From: Methanimicrococcus sp. OttesenSCG-928-J09
GTDB lineage: Archaea; Halobacteriota; Methanosarcinia; Methanosarcinales; Methanosarcinaceae
Length of the DNA: 64,000 nucleotides
Assembly (NCBI GenBank): GCA_030266245.1
Contig: JAJDHP010000002.1
Span: forward strand, 20,811 to 84,810
Reading direction: 5' to 3'
In this document: piece after piece, positions 9,369 through 19,276 of the stretch
Position numbering within the stretch: position 1 is the stretch's first letter
Layout of the letters: each line of letters begins with the position of its first letter
Program-made: the position numbers and the translations under genes
Notes under the pieces: generated by a model
What the model saw: the letters and a program-made list of their open reading frames with translations, nothing else
Database searches by the model: none
What the model was told of the DNA's origin: nothing

Positions 9369-10373
9369 ATGATAACTGACAAACAAGCAAATTATATTCA
9401 CATAATTAGTTACCTATTCATTTCTTTTTCATTGATTTTTATTCTTTGTGAAATAGGAGAGATTTTTTTGTTTGATTTATTATCATTCCAATTAAGCTTC
9501 GGATTTTAGTTTGGATTTATTTGTTTAGCAATCGGAGGTATACTTTTATTACTGAACCCATTTAGCGTAGAAGATTATGTAGAAAATCGATTAAGGCTAT
9601 CATCGTGGTATGGAATCATCATTTACTTTTTTGGTCTTTGGGTAACCTTAACTGAAATTGTTTTAATATCTGCACAACTATACGCACCTTATAATTTGGA
9701 TATAATGATTTATCTCAAAGCTTTTCTTCTTACAATCACAGGATTAACTGGTGCTGTGGTCGTACTGCTGAGTTTTTTTGAAATTCCAAATTCTGCCGAA
9801 GCAGATATAGATGTAGAAAAAGAAAAGAAAATAAGAGAACTTGAAAAAGGATTGGTCTTAATCTTTTCTATAAGTTTTGTAGGATTTCTTTTTTATTCAT
9901 TAGCTTTAAACTCAGACCTTTTGAGAGCAGCAATTAGCATGCTGATTTTATTAGTAGGAAGTTTAATAATTAATTATGAAAACAGCAAAACAAAACAAGA
10001 AAGTAAAAAATATAGTTTGCGTTTGACGGGATATTTGCTTTTTGCTTCAGGTTGCCTTTTGTTTTTAAATGAATGTATAATAATAATTGTAAGATGGATA
10101 GTTGGAATTAACAACGTTACTTTTTTAGAAATGATTTATTGGGTTGGTAATTTTACATTTGTTAACACATATCCAAATGTTGACGTATATTTAGAAATAT
10201 TTTCGATATCAGTAGTAATTTCTGTGTGTATGGCTACAACTATTGTAGCCAAAAAACTAATAAAATATGGTAAAATCAATGAACATAGAATGAATGAAAT
10301 TGAAAAAAAATTAGAAAATATCAAGAAAAATGATAAAATAAAAATAATTGGACCCCAAAGAAAAAGAAGATAA
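9369..10373 (+). CDS. multi-TM membrane protein with one in-frame TAG (9507-9509)
   Basis: MITDKQANYIHIISYLFISFSLIFILCEIGEIFLFDLLSFQLSFGF-TAG-FGFICLAIGGILLLLNPFSVEDYVENRLRLSSWYGIIIYFFGLWVTLTEIVLISAQLYAPYNLD then in frame with ORF 9696-10373; no other stop. Confidence 0.65.
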
Positions 10374-10394
10374 ACGGGGGAATTATTATAAAAT

Positions 10395-10958
10395 TTAATC
10401 TTGCTTTCTCATAAACATCTCTTCATACAACTCAATTTTCCCTTTCAATCTCCCCGAAACATATTCAGAACTCCATCCTAACATTTCCAAAATCAAAATT
10501 GACTCTTCATAATATTCCAAAATCTTCTCGCTGCCCCAATGCGCCGGCGGTTTTTGAAGATTGATAATTCGGTCGCACATTTTTATGACGGAAACGTCAG
10601 AACTGCCGGCTTTGATTCCCGAAAGATAATCTTCAAGTGGCTGACCTTCTTTTTTTGTCAATAAATCAACACCGTGAACGACAGCAGGCACGAAATTTTG
10701 AAGCATTTCATTTTCTGTGATCGGCGTGTCTTCTAAAACATCATGGAGAAGCGCGATTTGAACGGCGTCTTTGATGTTTGAGAGCGGTTCTTTTTTGTCG
10801 GCTGCCATTACTTCAGCGGCGACCATACAAACGTGAATGACGTAAGGCAAGCCGGCGTAAAGTTGACCGTCATGGGCAGCGGCGGCGTAAAAAAGCGCTT
10901 TGTTGTAAAAATCCTGCAATTCAAGATTGGACGGAGATTGGGATTTCTTTTCTTCCAT
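10395..10958 (-). CDS. HD-domain phosphohydrolase, RelA/SpoT-hydrolase (MESH1)-like
   Basis: AHDGQLYAGLPYVIHVCMVA ... QIALLHDVLEDTPIT HD motif. Confidence 0.75.
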   Translation of the reverse strand: MEEKKSQSPSNLELQDFYNKALFYAAAAHDGQLYAGLPYVIHVCMVAAEVMAADKKEPLSNIKDAVQIALLHDVLEDTPITENEMLQNFVPAVVHGVDLLTKKEGQPLEDYLSGIKAGSSDVSVIKMCDRIINLQKPPAHWGSEKILEYYEESILILEMLGWSSEYVSGRLKGKIELYEEMFMRKQD

Positions 10959-11068
10959 TTGAACACCTTTTTTATATTAATAGCATATATTCCTAAATAA
11001 GAATATTTATCCATGAAATATATATATGATTAAAACTTATTAAAAAATATACAATATGAGTAGATAAA

Positions 11069-11695
11069 ATGAATGCAAAATTTTTCTCTTTGATTTTTCT
11101 GATATTCTTCCTGAGCGCAGTTACAGCGCCTGCTTACGGAACGAATTCGTATGTGCAGGACTGGGTGAACTCAGGTATGACACAAGAAGATGCACAGAGA
11201 ATGTTGGATTCAACACCAGCAACTGACCCTGAAATCTGGGAGATTTTGTCAGAACAGGAAAACACCGCTGCAATTTATGGTGAAATTCCTCAAAAAATGC
11301 AAGGTGCAGATTCATATGAGTGGTTCGTTACCGTAAACAGAATTGTCAGAAGGGTTTCAGAAAGCGGTGAACTGGATGAATTCGATTACATAATCGGAAT
11401 CGGCGCTTCAAATTACATGACAATCGAAATATTGGAAGGAGAAGAAAACGATTTGACGGCAGAAGATTTCGACAGGATGAAAGAAATCGTTTACAGATAT
11501 GCTGAAGCTGAAAACGTAATGAATCTGCCCCTGATCATTCAAACAAACTCTATACCTTTCGGATATGACGCACAGAATGAAAATACGGAAGAAGCCCAAA
11601 ACAGCAACGGTTTTTCCAGATTTATCAGCTTCTTGAAAAAGATTGAGATAATTCAACCGGCTCATTCAATTCATTTTTTGGGAAGAACGATCTGA
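11069..11695 (+). CDS. secreted protein of unknown function
   Basis: Signal peptide MNAKFFSLIFLIFFLSAVTAPAYG; no family recognised. Confidence 0.5.
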   Translation: MNAKFFSLIFLIFFLSAVTAPAYGTNSYVQDWVNSGMTQEDAQRMLDSTPATDPEIWEILSEQENTAAIYGEIPQKMQGADSYEWFVTVNRIVRRVSESGELDEFDYIIGIGASNYMTIEILEGEENDLTAEDFDRMKEIVYRYAEAENVMNLPLIIQTNSIPFGYDAQNENTEEAQNSNGFSRFISFLKKIEIIQPAHSIHFLGRTI

Positions 11696-11738
11696 ATCTC
11701 TTAAATTTTAATTTTTGTTTTTAATCTTCATTTTTAAT

Positions 11739-11825
11739 TTACGCCTTTTCCTTCTTTTTTCCAGACTCTGCCGAAAATTTTCAGCTGCCTTTTTTTGAAG
11801 AAAAATTCAAATGAACCATAATTTG
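11739..11825 (-). pseudogene. degenerate copy of the rimI C-terminus
   Basis: Minus-strand translation YGSFEFFFKKRQLKIFGRVWKKEGKGVN* versus RimI C-term NSYFFRKEQLKVFGEAGKKEGKGVN*. Confidence 0.65.
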
Positions 11826-11902
11826 AAAAACTGAACAATTCAGATAAAATATATAATATAAAGTTCATCACGGAATTGTTTGGCACTAAACAGGTGTGAT
11901 TT

Positions 11903-12445
11903 ATGACAACTCAAAAAAATAAAAGATTTAATTTCCCCGGTTTTGTATTTTTTGCAATCGCCGATATTGCCGTTTTTGTGATTTTGTATTTAATCTTATT
12001 CGAATCCGGATTCATTCAAGGATTAGCTTCAATGAAAACAATCATCAGTCTCGGCTTGGGCATGATATGTATCGGAAGTCTGCTGATTTATTTGACGCAC
12101 GCCGTTTCAGACTCGAAAGTCCGCCGCGTATTAAACATCGGCTACATTCCGTTTGTATCCGGCGTTTTAATGGTAACATCTGAATTATTAGTATTTGATT
12201 TAACCAACTTCACCGGGCAAACGCTCACCATCAGTGATTTATTAATGATTTTAATTTCAATGATATTGCTTTTAATCTCATTCGCTGCTGTTTACTTCGC
12301 GCTTCGCCCGAAAACAGACGGAACAAGTGCAGCAAGAAATGAGATTGAAGGACTTGAAAAAGCGGAAAGAAAACTCGAAGAAGCTGAAAAAAGAATAACC
12401 GTTTTGGAAAGTGAAATTAAAGCTCTCAGAAATAGTTTAAAGTAA
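11903..12445 (+). CDS. four-TM membrane protein with C-terminal coiled coil
   Basis: Hydrophobic segments followed by EIEGLEKAERKLEEAEKRITVLESEIKALRNSL. Confidence 0.55.
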   Translation: MTTQKNKRFNFPGFVFFAIADIAVFVILYLILFESGFIQGLASMKTIISLGLGMICIGSLLIYLTHAVSDSKVRRVLNIGYIPFVSGVLMVTSELLVFDLTNFTGQTLTISDLLMILISMILLLISFAAVYFALRPKTDGTSAARNEIEGLEKAERKLEEAEKRITVLESEIKALRNSLK

Positions 12446-12505
12446 AAATTCAAATAAAATTCAAAGTAAAAACAATTCGAATAGGCGGAATAACTAAAAA
12501 AGAAT

Positions 12506-13057
12506 TTAATTCACGCCTTTTCCTTCTTTTTTCCCGGCTTCGCCGAAAACCTTCAGCTGCTCTTTTCTGAAGAAATAAGAATTCAAATTCGCCATCATCA
12601 CATAACCGTCTTCGCCGTCGGAATAATATTGTGATTCGACCCACGCCGTTGTAAAACCGAGTTTGGTATAAAGATTAATGGCGGGTTTGTTGCTCACACG
12701 AACTTCAAGCGACGCTTTTTGAAGACCTTTGAGCAGGAAATACGTACACATATGATCGATCAGGCGTTCAGCGATTCCTTGGTGACGATAATATTTGCTG
12801 ACGGCAAGCGAAAAAATATGACCTTCCGATTCCGAAAGCGCATAGCCGACAATAAAACCGACAACATCGCTGCCGAGCGTGCAGACGAAAAAACCATCGC
12901 GAAAGACTTCATAGAAATTGATGTATTCATACGGATTGTGTTCGTTAAAAGCCTCCGCTTCCAGCATCAGAATACTGTATTTATCGTCGGGAAGATACCG
13001 GCGAACGAAAAACTGCTGCGAGAGCGGCGGGAGCTGAACAGTCATAATTTCAACCAA
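12506..13057 (-). CDS. rimI: GNAT N-acetyltransferase, RimI-like
   Basis: IFSLAVSKYYRHQGIAERLIDHM ... NKPAINLYTKLGFTT. Confidence 0.85.
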   Translation of the reverse strand: MVEIMTVQLPPLSQQFFVRRYLPDDKYSILMLEAEAFNEHNPYEYINFYEVFRDGFFVCTLGSDVVGFIVGYALSESEGHIFSLAVSKYYRHQGIAERLIDHMCTYFLLKGLQKASLEVRVSNKPAINLYTKLGFTTAWVESQYYSDGEDGYVMMANLNSYFFRKEQLKVFGEAGKKEGKGVN

Positions 13058-13129
13058 TACAATTAGGAAATTTCTGCATTTTAAAGTTTGTTAAAAATCC
13101 GCTAGGGGTTTTTAAAACAGAACTGAATT

Positions 13130-13190
13130 CGATTTTCGATTCAATTTTATGTTCGATTTTGTGTTCGATTTTGTGTTCGATTTTATTTTT
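13130..13190. repeat. short tandem repeat TTCGATTTTRTG
   Basis: Four to five consecutive gttcgattttgt-like units. Confidence 0.6.
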
Positions 13191-13212
13191 GATTATTTCA
13201 AATTATTTCAGA

Positions 13213-14298
13213 TTATTCTGGAAAATCGCGCCGGCATTTTTCTGAATATTCATCAAAAATACTTGCAATTTCAACCGCCAGCGCGCTTCTTTCTTCCGCC
13301 AGTTCGACGTCTGAAAAATGTCTGATTTTAACATCTTTATGAAGATCATTAATTTTCAAACGCATTTCCCGCGAATATGGCAGACCTTTCGTAAACCATT
13401 GCGCATGAGCTCGAATATTCACATGCGGAAGCAAATTGTATTTTTGAAGATAGAAAAAATATTGACTCAAATCCGCGCAGCGCCCGGCGAATTCATCCGG
13501 CTGAGAAATGATTTCCGGTTCGCCGTTTTTCAAATAAAAATTCAATTTTCGGAAGATATTGGGATTGCCGATTGCGGCTCTTCCGATCATGTAACCGTCG
13601 CAGTTCGTTAAATCCATCGCTGTTTGAAGCGATTTTTCGTCAACAATGTCGCCGTTTAAAATCACGGGAATGGAAAGCTCTTTTTTGATTTTTGCAATAA
13701 CATTCCAATCCGCTTTTCCCGAATAAAATTGATCTTTTGTTCTTCCGTGAACAGTAATTGCAGCGGCGCCGGCATCTTCGATTGATTTTGCCAAACGAAT
13801 CGTCTTTTCATCGTCTTTATAAATTCGAATTTTTGCCGTCACGGGCAGGCGAACGTTATCGCAAACGCGGCGGATGATTGTCGCCGGATGAGAGTCGGAC
13901 CCGAAATCCTGCGCCATTAAAGCAGCACCGCAGCCGGTTTTTGTAATCGGTGGAGACGGGCAGCCCATGTTAATATCAATAACGCGAACGGAAGGAGAAA
14001 ACATTTCTTCAACCCCGGCTGCCGCTTTTGCGATTGATTCGGAATCGCTGCCGACAATTTGGATGCCGTAAGGAATCTGATTGATTGAAAAACCGCGATT
14101 TTCGGCGTAAGGATCGCCGTGGTTGAAGCCGTCAGAGTGAATCATCTCTGTGTATGTAAAATCCGCGCCGCATTCGTGTGCGACAAAACGGAAGGCCGGG
14201 TTGGTGACATCGGCCATCGGTGCCAAAAACAGAGCCGGCTTTTTCTTATTGTCAGAACCGGAATTTGGATTTGAATTTAAATTAGAATCAAAAAACAT
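13213..14298 (-). CDS. tRNA-dihydrouridine synthase
   Basis: LAPMADVTNPAFRFVAHECGADFTYTEM; INMGCPSPPITKTGCGAALM; ITVHGRTKDQFYSGKADW; GDI. Confidence 0.85.
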   Translation of the reverse strand: MFFDSNLNSNPNSGSDNKKKPALFLAPMADVTNPAFRFVAHECGADFTYTEMIHSDGFNHGDPYAENRGFSINQIPYGIQIVGSDSESIAKAAAGVEEMFSPSVRVIDINMGCPSPPITKTGCGAALMAQDFGSDSHPATIIRRVCDNVRLPVTAKIRIYKDDEKTIRLAKSIEDAGAAAITVHGRTKDQFYSGKADWNVIAKIKKELSIPVILNGDIVDEKSLQTAMDLTNCDGYMIGRAAIGNPNIFRKLNFYLKNGEPEIISQPDEFAGRCADLSQYFFYLQKYNLLPHVNIRAHAQWFTKGLPYSREMRLKINDLHKDVKIRHFSDVELAEERSALAVEIASIFDEYSEKCRRDFPE

Positions 14299-14375
14299 AA
14301 AACAGCTTCACCGACTTACACAAAAGATGTTCTGATATTTATTTTTGCGTTTTTCCTTTTCGATTTTTGGATAGA

Positions 14376-14503
14376 CCAAAACATCCGTTTTTTTAATTTT
14401 CAAAACCCAAACGCCCTTTTTCCAAAATCTAAAAAAACAACTCTCATCGAAAAAACGGCGTTTCATTTTTTATGAATTTCATGAAAAAGCGATGTTTCAT
14501 TTT
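14376..14503. repeat. MITE-like imperfect palindrome, copy 2
   Basis: AAAACATCCGTTTTTTTAATTTTCAAAACCCAAACGCCCTTTTTC paired with GAAAAAACGGCGTTTCATTTTTTATGAATTTCATGAAAAAGCGATGTTTC. Confidence 0.65.
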
Positions 14504-14517
14504 GTATAATAAATGAA

Positions 14518-14600
14518 AAGTTCAAACACGACCGCAAAACGGGATTCGCGAGCGCAGCGAGCGAAGTGAGGTTGCGGATTCGTACTTATTATTCAATGAA
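14518..14600. repeat. hairpin-forming intergenic repeat with conserved GAGCGCAGCGAG core, copy 1
   Basis: AAGTTCAAACACGACCGCAAAACGGGATTCGCGAGCGCAGCGAGCGAAGTGAGGTTGCGGATTCGTACTTATTATTCAATGAA. Confidence 0.65.
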
Positions 14601-15019
14601 GATTATACACTGTTAATTCAATTTAATGCAATTCAATTAACCGCAATTCAATTTAATCCTACCACTATCATTTTTGCTTGATTTTCATCTCATTTTATTT
14701 ACTAAATGCACCTGCCCATGCAAAACTAATTACTACAGCTACCTTACCGATTCCGTTTGCCATGTGTACCTTACCGATTCCGTTTGCCATGGCTTCTATT
14801 CATCCGCCCCGCCACGCGCGCGAGCTGCACACATTTTCATTAAATTCGAAAAATCAAACACACAGATTTTCATTAAATTCAAAAAACCGAACCCGGTTTT
14901 GAAAATAAATTGATTGAAAAATCGGCAGGGGATAATTTAAAACGAATGAAATCATTTCCAAAAATACAAAAATTATTGATTGAAAAAATAAAATACAAAA
15001 ATCAGAAGGAGAAATTAAA

Positions 15020-15592
15020 TTGAAAATTATTGCTTTTGTCGGCATGCCCGCTTCCGGAAAATCTGAAGCGTCAAATGTTGCAAGAGAAATGGGAATTCCG
15101 GTCGTCACGATGGGCGATGTCATTCGAAAAGAAGTCGAACTGCGCGGCGCAGATCCTGCCGACCGCGGCAAAATTGCGAACGAACTTCGCGAAAAAGAAG
15201 GTATGGACGCCATCGCCAAAAGATGCATGGTTTTGATTGAAGAAAAAATGAAAGAGAATCCGACCAATGTTTTCGTGATTGATGGCGTTCGCGGAATCGC
15301 CGAAGTCGATTATTTCAAACAGCATCTCGGTAAAGGTTTCATGCTTGTCTCAATCGCCATCGACTCTCCGATTGAAGAGCGTTTTGACAGAATCGTGGCT
15401 CGTAAAAGAGAAGACGATATGGACAACATCGAGCAGCTCAAAGAGCGCGACACACGTGAAATCGGATGGGGCATGGGCGAAGCGATTGCAGCGTCAGACA
15501 GAATCATTGAAAACACATCCACTTTGGAAGTTTACCGCACCAGTATCCGCAAATTGTTTGAAGAAATGATTGCGGAAGAACAGAGTCAATAA
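15020..15592 (+). CDS. UPF0200-type P-loop kinase (dephospho-CoA/adenylate kinase-like)
   Basis: IIAFVGMPASGKSEASNVAREMGIPVVTMGDVIRKEV. Confidence 0.8.
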   Translation: MKIIAFVGMPASGKSEASNVAREMGIPVVTMGDVIRKEVELRGADPADRGKIANELREKEGMDAIAKRCMVLIEEKMKENPTNVFVIDGVRGIAEVDYFKQHLGKGFMLVSIAIDSPIEERFDRIVARKREDDMDNIEQLKERDTREIGWGMGEAIAASDRIIENTSTLEVYRTSIRKLFEEMIAEEQSQ

Positions 15593-15641
15593 AAAAGACT
15601 CTGAGAGTGAGACAAAATACGAAATTATTGATATGATAATT

Positions 15642-16199
15642 ATGACAAATGCAAAAGTCACATTCACCGCCCCCGTTTACGCAACGGAAGACGCGGAGAA
15701 AGTTAAAGCCGCCGTTTCCCATTTAGCAAACTACGGTCGTCCGAAAAGTGAAGAAATTCTTCCCGACTTGGTTTCCGGTGCAAACCCGACAATTGTCCCG
15801 AACAAAGCGGAAGATGACGGCTTAAACCCCTTCATTTCCGATGCAGAAAAGATTGAACAAACCATAACGGTCAGCGGAGATTTAACGCTTTTAACCGGCA
15901 TCCATTATTTAATTCGAAAAGAAGAAATCATTGACACGGCCAACACCGCGCTGATGAACGGGATTGAAGAAGACGAAGACGGAAATAACGAAAACGAATG
16001 CCGGACTTTCGTTTCACTCAACAAGCAGGCGGCATTTATGAAACATCTCAGTTTCCCGGCCGATGTTGAACCGCTCGGCTCTGTTTATCTTGAAATCGAA
16101 GCCGAAACGCCCGATGATTTGTTAAAAATTATAGACTGGCTGACACCGCCGACGAAAGAAGGCATTCCGGTTTATGAACTTAAAATGAATGAATTGTGA
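15642..16199 (+). CDS. RNA-binding protein of the archaeal PF01877-type family
   Basis: KVTFTAPVYATEDAEKVKAAVSHL ... HLSFPADVEPLGSVYLEIEAETPDDLLKIIDWLTPPTKEG. Confidence 0.6.
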   Translation: MTNAKVTFTAPVYATEDAEKVKAAVSHLANYGRPKSEEILPDLVSGANPTIVPNKAEDDGLNPFISDAEKIEQTITVSGDLTLLTGIHYLIRKEEIIDTANTALMNGIEEDEDGNNENECRTFVSLNKQAAFMKHLSFPADVEPLGSVYLEIEAETPDDLLKIIDWLTPPTKEGIPVYELKMNEL

Positions 16200-16582
16200 T
16201 TTTTCACAATTTTCTATTAATTTTTACTATTTTTATCAATTTGAATTAAATCAAATTGTCAGCAATCCGAATTAGATAAAGCTGCAAGCAATCAGCTTAC
16301 CATATGTATCTGCTCATTTTGAGAGTATTCCGTTCGCTGCGCGAACGTGCCACATGTACCTAACAAATTCTGTTCACCATATGTACCTAACAGATTCCGG
16401 TTGCCATATGTACCGAACTGGTTCCGTTCACTGCTGTACTGCTGCTGTTTTCACCCGACAGCCATCGCGCGCGTAACTGCTCCGCTTTTAAAAAATCAGC
16501 AAAAATGACGGGACATTTTTAAAAATCAATAAAATCGAATAATCGTTTTTAGAAGAAAATAAAAAATAAAATAAAGAAAGGC

Positions 16583-16873
16583 TCAATTGCCTCTGATTTT
16601 CTTAATTTCTGCCGCGATTTTGCGGACAGAATCGTTTTTAGCTTCCGTATTGTTAATCATAATGCGGCCGCTCTTTTCCCACCACGATTTGGGATAAGAT
16701 TTGTCGGTTTCGGGAATCGGAGAAAAGCCGAGATTTTGCGCCGCCTTGAAAATTTCATCAAATTCCGGCTTGGAAACAGCACTTTTTTTAGAAATAATAC
16801 GGCCTTCGGCACGGGTTCTTTCCTTATCCAAATAAGCCGGCCAAATGACAAGCCTGCCTTCATCTTTCATCAT
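16583..16873 (-). CDS. srp19: signal recognition particle 19 kDa protein
   Basis: RLVIWPAYLDKERTRAEGRIISKKSAVSKPEFDEIFKAAQNLGF. Confidence 0.9.
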   Translation of the reverse strand: MMKDEGRLVIWPAYLDKERTRAEGRIISKKSAVSKPEFDEIFKAAQNLGFSPIPETDKSYPKSWWEKSGRIMINNTEAKNDSVRKIAAEIKKIRGN

Positions 16874-16986
16874 GTTTTTTCAAATCCTTACCTTAATGAT
16901 AATCATAAAATTGCTTCTTTGTATTAAGACTTTTTTTATTAATCTGAAAAAAAATTTGTGCAACAAGGTGTTGCATAATTTACACA

Positions 16987-17817
16987 TTAATACAAATTCC
17001 AAAATTCCGATAATTTTTTCTTGAAAAACTCTTTTCCGATTTTGAATTCTTCAATCGTGAAAACTTCAAAATTAAATGTTTCATCATAATCACCGAGACC
17101 GCGAAGAACGGAATAATCAATAATTCCCTGACCGGGCGCCATGTGTTCATCGCCGCCGTATAAACCGGTGTTAACGCCGTGATTGTCATGAATATGAACA
17201 TGAACAACAAGAGGCGATACTTTTTTAACAAACTCCGCAAGCTTTGCCTGATCGCCGCCGCAAGTCAAATTCGCGTGACCGACATCAAGCGTCGCGCCGA
17301 GATAATCAGAATCAACCAAATCAACAGCCATCACTAATTCTTCAGCCTTACAGCACAAATTCAAAGGATCTGTGAATTCCTTGTTTTCAAGACCGATCAT
17401 AACACCGACATCTTCAGCGTATTCAGCAAGCTGTTTTAAATTGCTGATCATTCGCCCGAATGATTTTTTAGAGCCGCCCTGCGTAATTCTGCCGGGATGA
17501 ACGACCAAAACATCAGCGCCGGCGTGTGCCGAAATATCCAAAGCTTCGTGAATTAATTGAAAGTCAGACGGCGTCATATTCGCCGTGTCAACCGCCAAAT
17601 CTTTCGGGTGCTCGCCTTCGGGATCCGGAAAATAAGGCGCGTGCGCCGTGCAATAAAGATCATACGAAAAAAAAGAATCAAAAAACGCGTCTAAACGATC
17701 TGTTTGAAGTTCTCTGCCTTTGTAAAGATTCATTTTAGGAATATAAAGCTCAATTGAGTCTGCCAAACCGTCCAATTCTGAAAGCGGACCCGCAAACGAA
17801 GAAACACCAAATTTCAT
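16987..17817 (-). CDS. sugar phosphate isomerase/epimerase (AP endonuclease 2-like TIM barrel)
   Basis: VGVMIGLENKEF; ATLDVGHANLTCGG; VVHVHIHDNHGVN. Confidence 0.75.
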   Translation of the reverse strand: MKFGVSSFAGPLSELDGLADSIELYIPKMNLYKGRELQTDRLDAFFDSFFSYDLYCTAHAPYFPDPEGEHPKDLAVDTANMTPSDFQLIHEALDISAHAGADVLVVHPGRITQGGSKKSFGRMISNLKQLAEYAEDVGVMIGLENKEFTDPLNLCCKAEELVMAVDLVDSDYLGATLDVGHANLTCGGDQAKLAEFVKKVSPLVVHVHIHDNHGVNTGLYGGDEHMAPGQGIIDYSVLRGLGDYDETFNFEVFTIEEFKIGKEFFKKKLSEFWNLY

Positions 17818-17988
17818 GGAGAAGTAAAAGGAGATTGGATATATTAAATTGTGTATTCCTTAACGATTCTGTTTTCAGCCGGCTGACCGCGTGCGCGAAC
17901 GGCTTCAATTTTACAAAATAATAAAAAAACGACATTTGATTTTCCATTCTTATTTTAGATTACCAATGGGGGAGGTGCTTGCTGCCGC

Positions 17989-18115
17989 TTGGAGTCAGGT
18001 TTTAGTTTTGCAGTGGGAGGGAGGTTTGCATTTAAAATCGCTTCGCGATTTTAGCGGCTGCCGCCGCAGTAATGACATTTCAGCTCATCGCCGCGCGCGA
18101 GCCGCAACAATTTTA
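17989..18115. repeat. modular intergenic repeat (C'-B'-A' copy)
   Basis: CTTGGAGTCAGGTTTTAGTTTTGCAGTGGGAGGGAGGTTTGCATTTAAAATCGCTTCGCGATTTTAGCGGCTGCCGCCGC...CCGCGCGCGAGCCGCA. Confidence 0.75.
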
Positions 18116-18364
18116 CAAAAATAACAAAAACCCGAAAGATGGTTTTTCATACCTTTTTTGTTTCCACTTGAAATATGCGTTTTCATTTTTATAATCAAAA
18201 TTTCAATGAAGAACGCCGACTGCTAACACAAATAGAAATGACGGCGCCAAAATTAAACAGCGATTATATTAAATAGAAGTTTGATTTAGATTGCGAAAAC
18301 AATTACGATAACTGTTCAATATGAACAAAAAAACGACTGCAAATAAAGGAAGGAGAGAAGGAGA

Positions 18365-19276
18365 ATGGACCCGCTGATCGGAATGGGCGTACTGGCACTT
18401 ATCGGCGCAGCTGCTGCGGTTGCCGGCTACACGGAAGATTTGGAATCCGTCGTCGGTTCCCAGAGCAATCCGAATTCCCAAGTTCAGCTGGCACCGCAGA
18501 TGAAATATCCGCACCGCCTTTTCAATAAAGCGATTTCCGGCGAACCGCTCTCAAACGGCTTGGCCGCGGTTGTCGGCGCTGTTGTCGCTTCATCTTTTTC
18601 TTTTACCGGACTTTCAACACTAACATTAATCGTCATCGGCTCCTTGGCCGCGATGCTTATTCATATGATTTTATCAACAACTTCTTTTTTCGGCAGAATC
18701 GCAAGCCAAAGCCGTTTTAAACAACCGATTTACATGGATGTTTTTAAAGACAATCTTCCCGTGATTGCCGCTTACGCGTTTATGACAACCGCTTGCGTTT
18801 TGATAATCTGCACTTTAATGACAAGCTTTTTAGAAATATTACTGCCGATTCCGCTTTTAGCGTTTATTCTCGGAATTACAGTCGGCTCAATCGGCTCCTC
18901 TGTCGGCGACATCCAATACGGTGCCGAGCGCCTGTATCAGAACTTGGAATTCGGATCCGGAATCAACGCCGCGTATTCCGGAAACATCGTCAGAAAAGCC
19001 GAATCGGGAATCCGCTCGGGAATTGACAACTCGTGGTTTTCATCCAAATTCGGCGGACCGACAACGGGACTTGCATTCGCCGGCGTTTTATTCATGACAT
19101 CCTGGATTACAGTTTTATTCAATCCCGAATGGGGCAATGCGGTCGGCTGGCTCGGATTTATTGCAGGAATATTATTTATCGCAGCGACCATTTTTATTAA
19201 CAGAAAACTTGAAACATCCGCCCGCCGCAATTTCGGCCCGTACCGCGAAGAAGAAAAGACGGAGATTGTGGAATAA
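18365..19276 (+). CDS. mtrE: tetrahydromethanopterin S-methyltransferase subunit E
   Basis: MDPLIGMGVLALIGAAAAVAGYTEDLESVVGSQSNPNSQVQLAPQM; first gene of mtrEDCBAFGH. Confidence 0.95.
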   Translation: MDPLIGMGVLALIGAAAAVAGYTEDLESVVGSQSNPNSQVQLAPQMKYPHRLFNKAISGEPLSNGLAAVVGAVVASSFSFTGLSTLTLIVIGSLAAMLIHMILSTTSFFGRIASQSRFKQPIYMDVFKDNLPVIAAYAFMTTACVLIICTLMTSFLEILLPIPLLAFILGITVGSIGSSVGDIQYGAERLYQNLEFGSGINAAYSGNIVRKAESGIRSGIDNSWFSSKFGGPTTGLAFAGVLFMTSWITVLFNPEWGNAVGWLGFIAGILFIAATIFINRKLETSARRNFGPYREEEKTEIVE

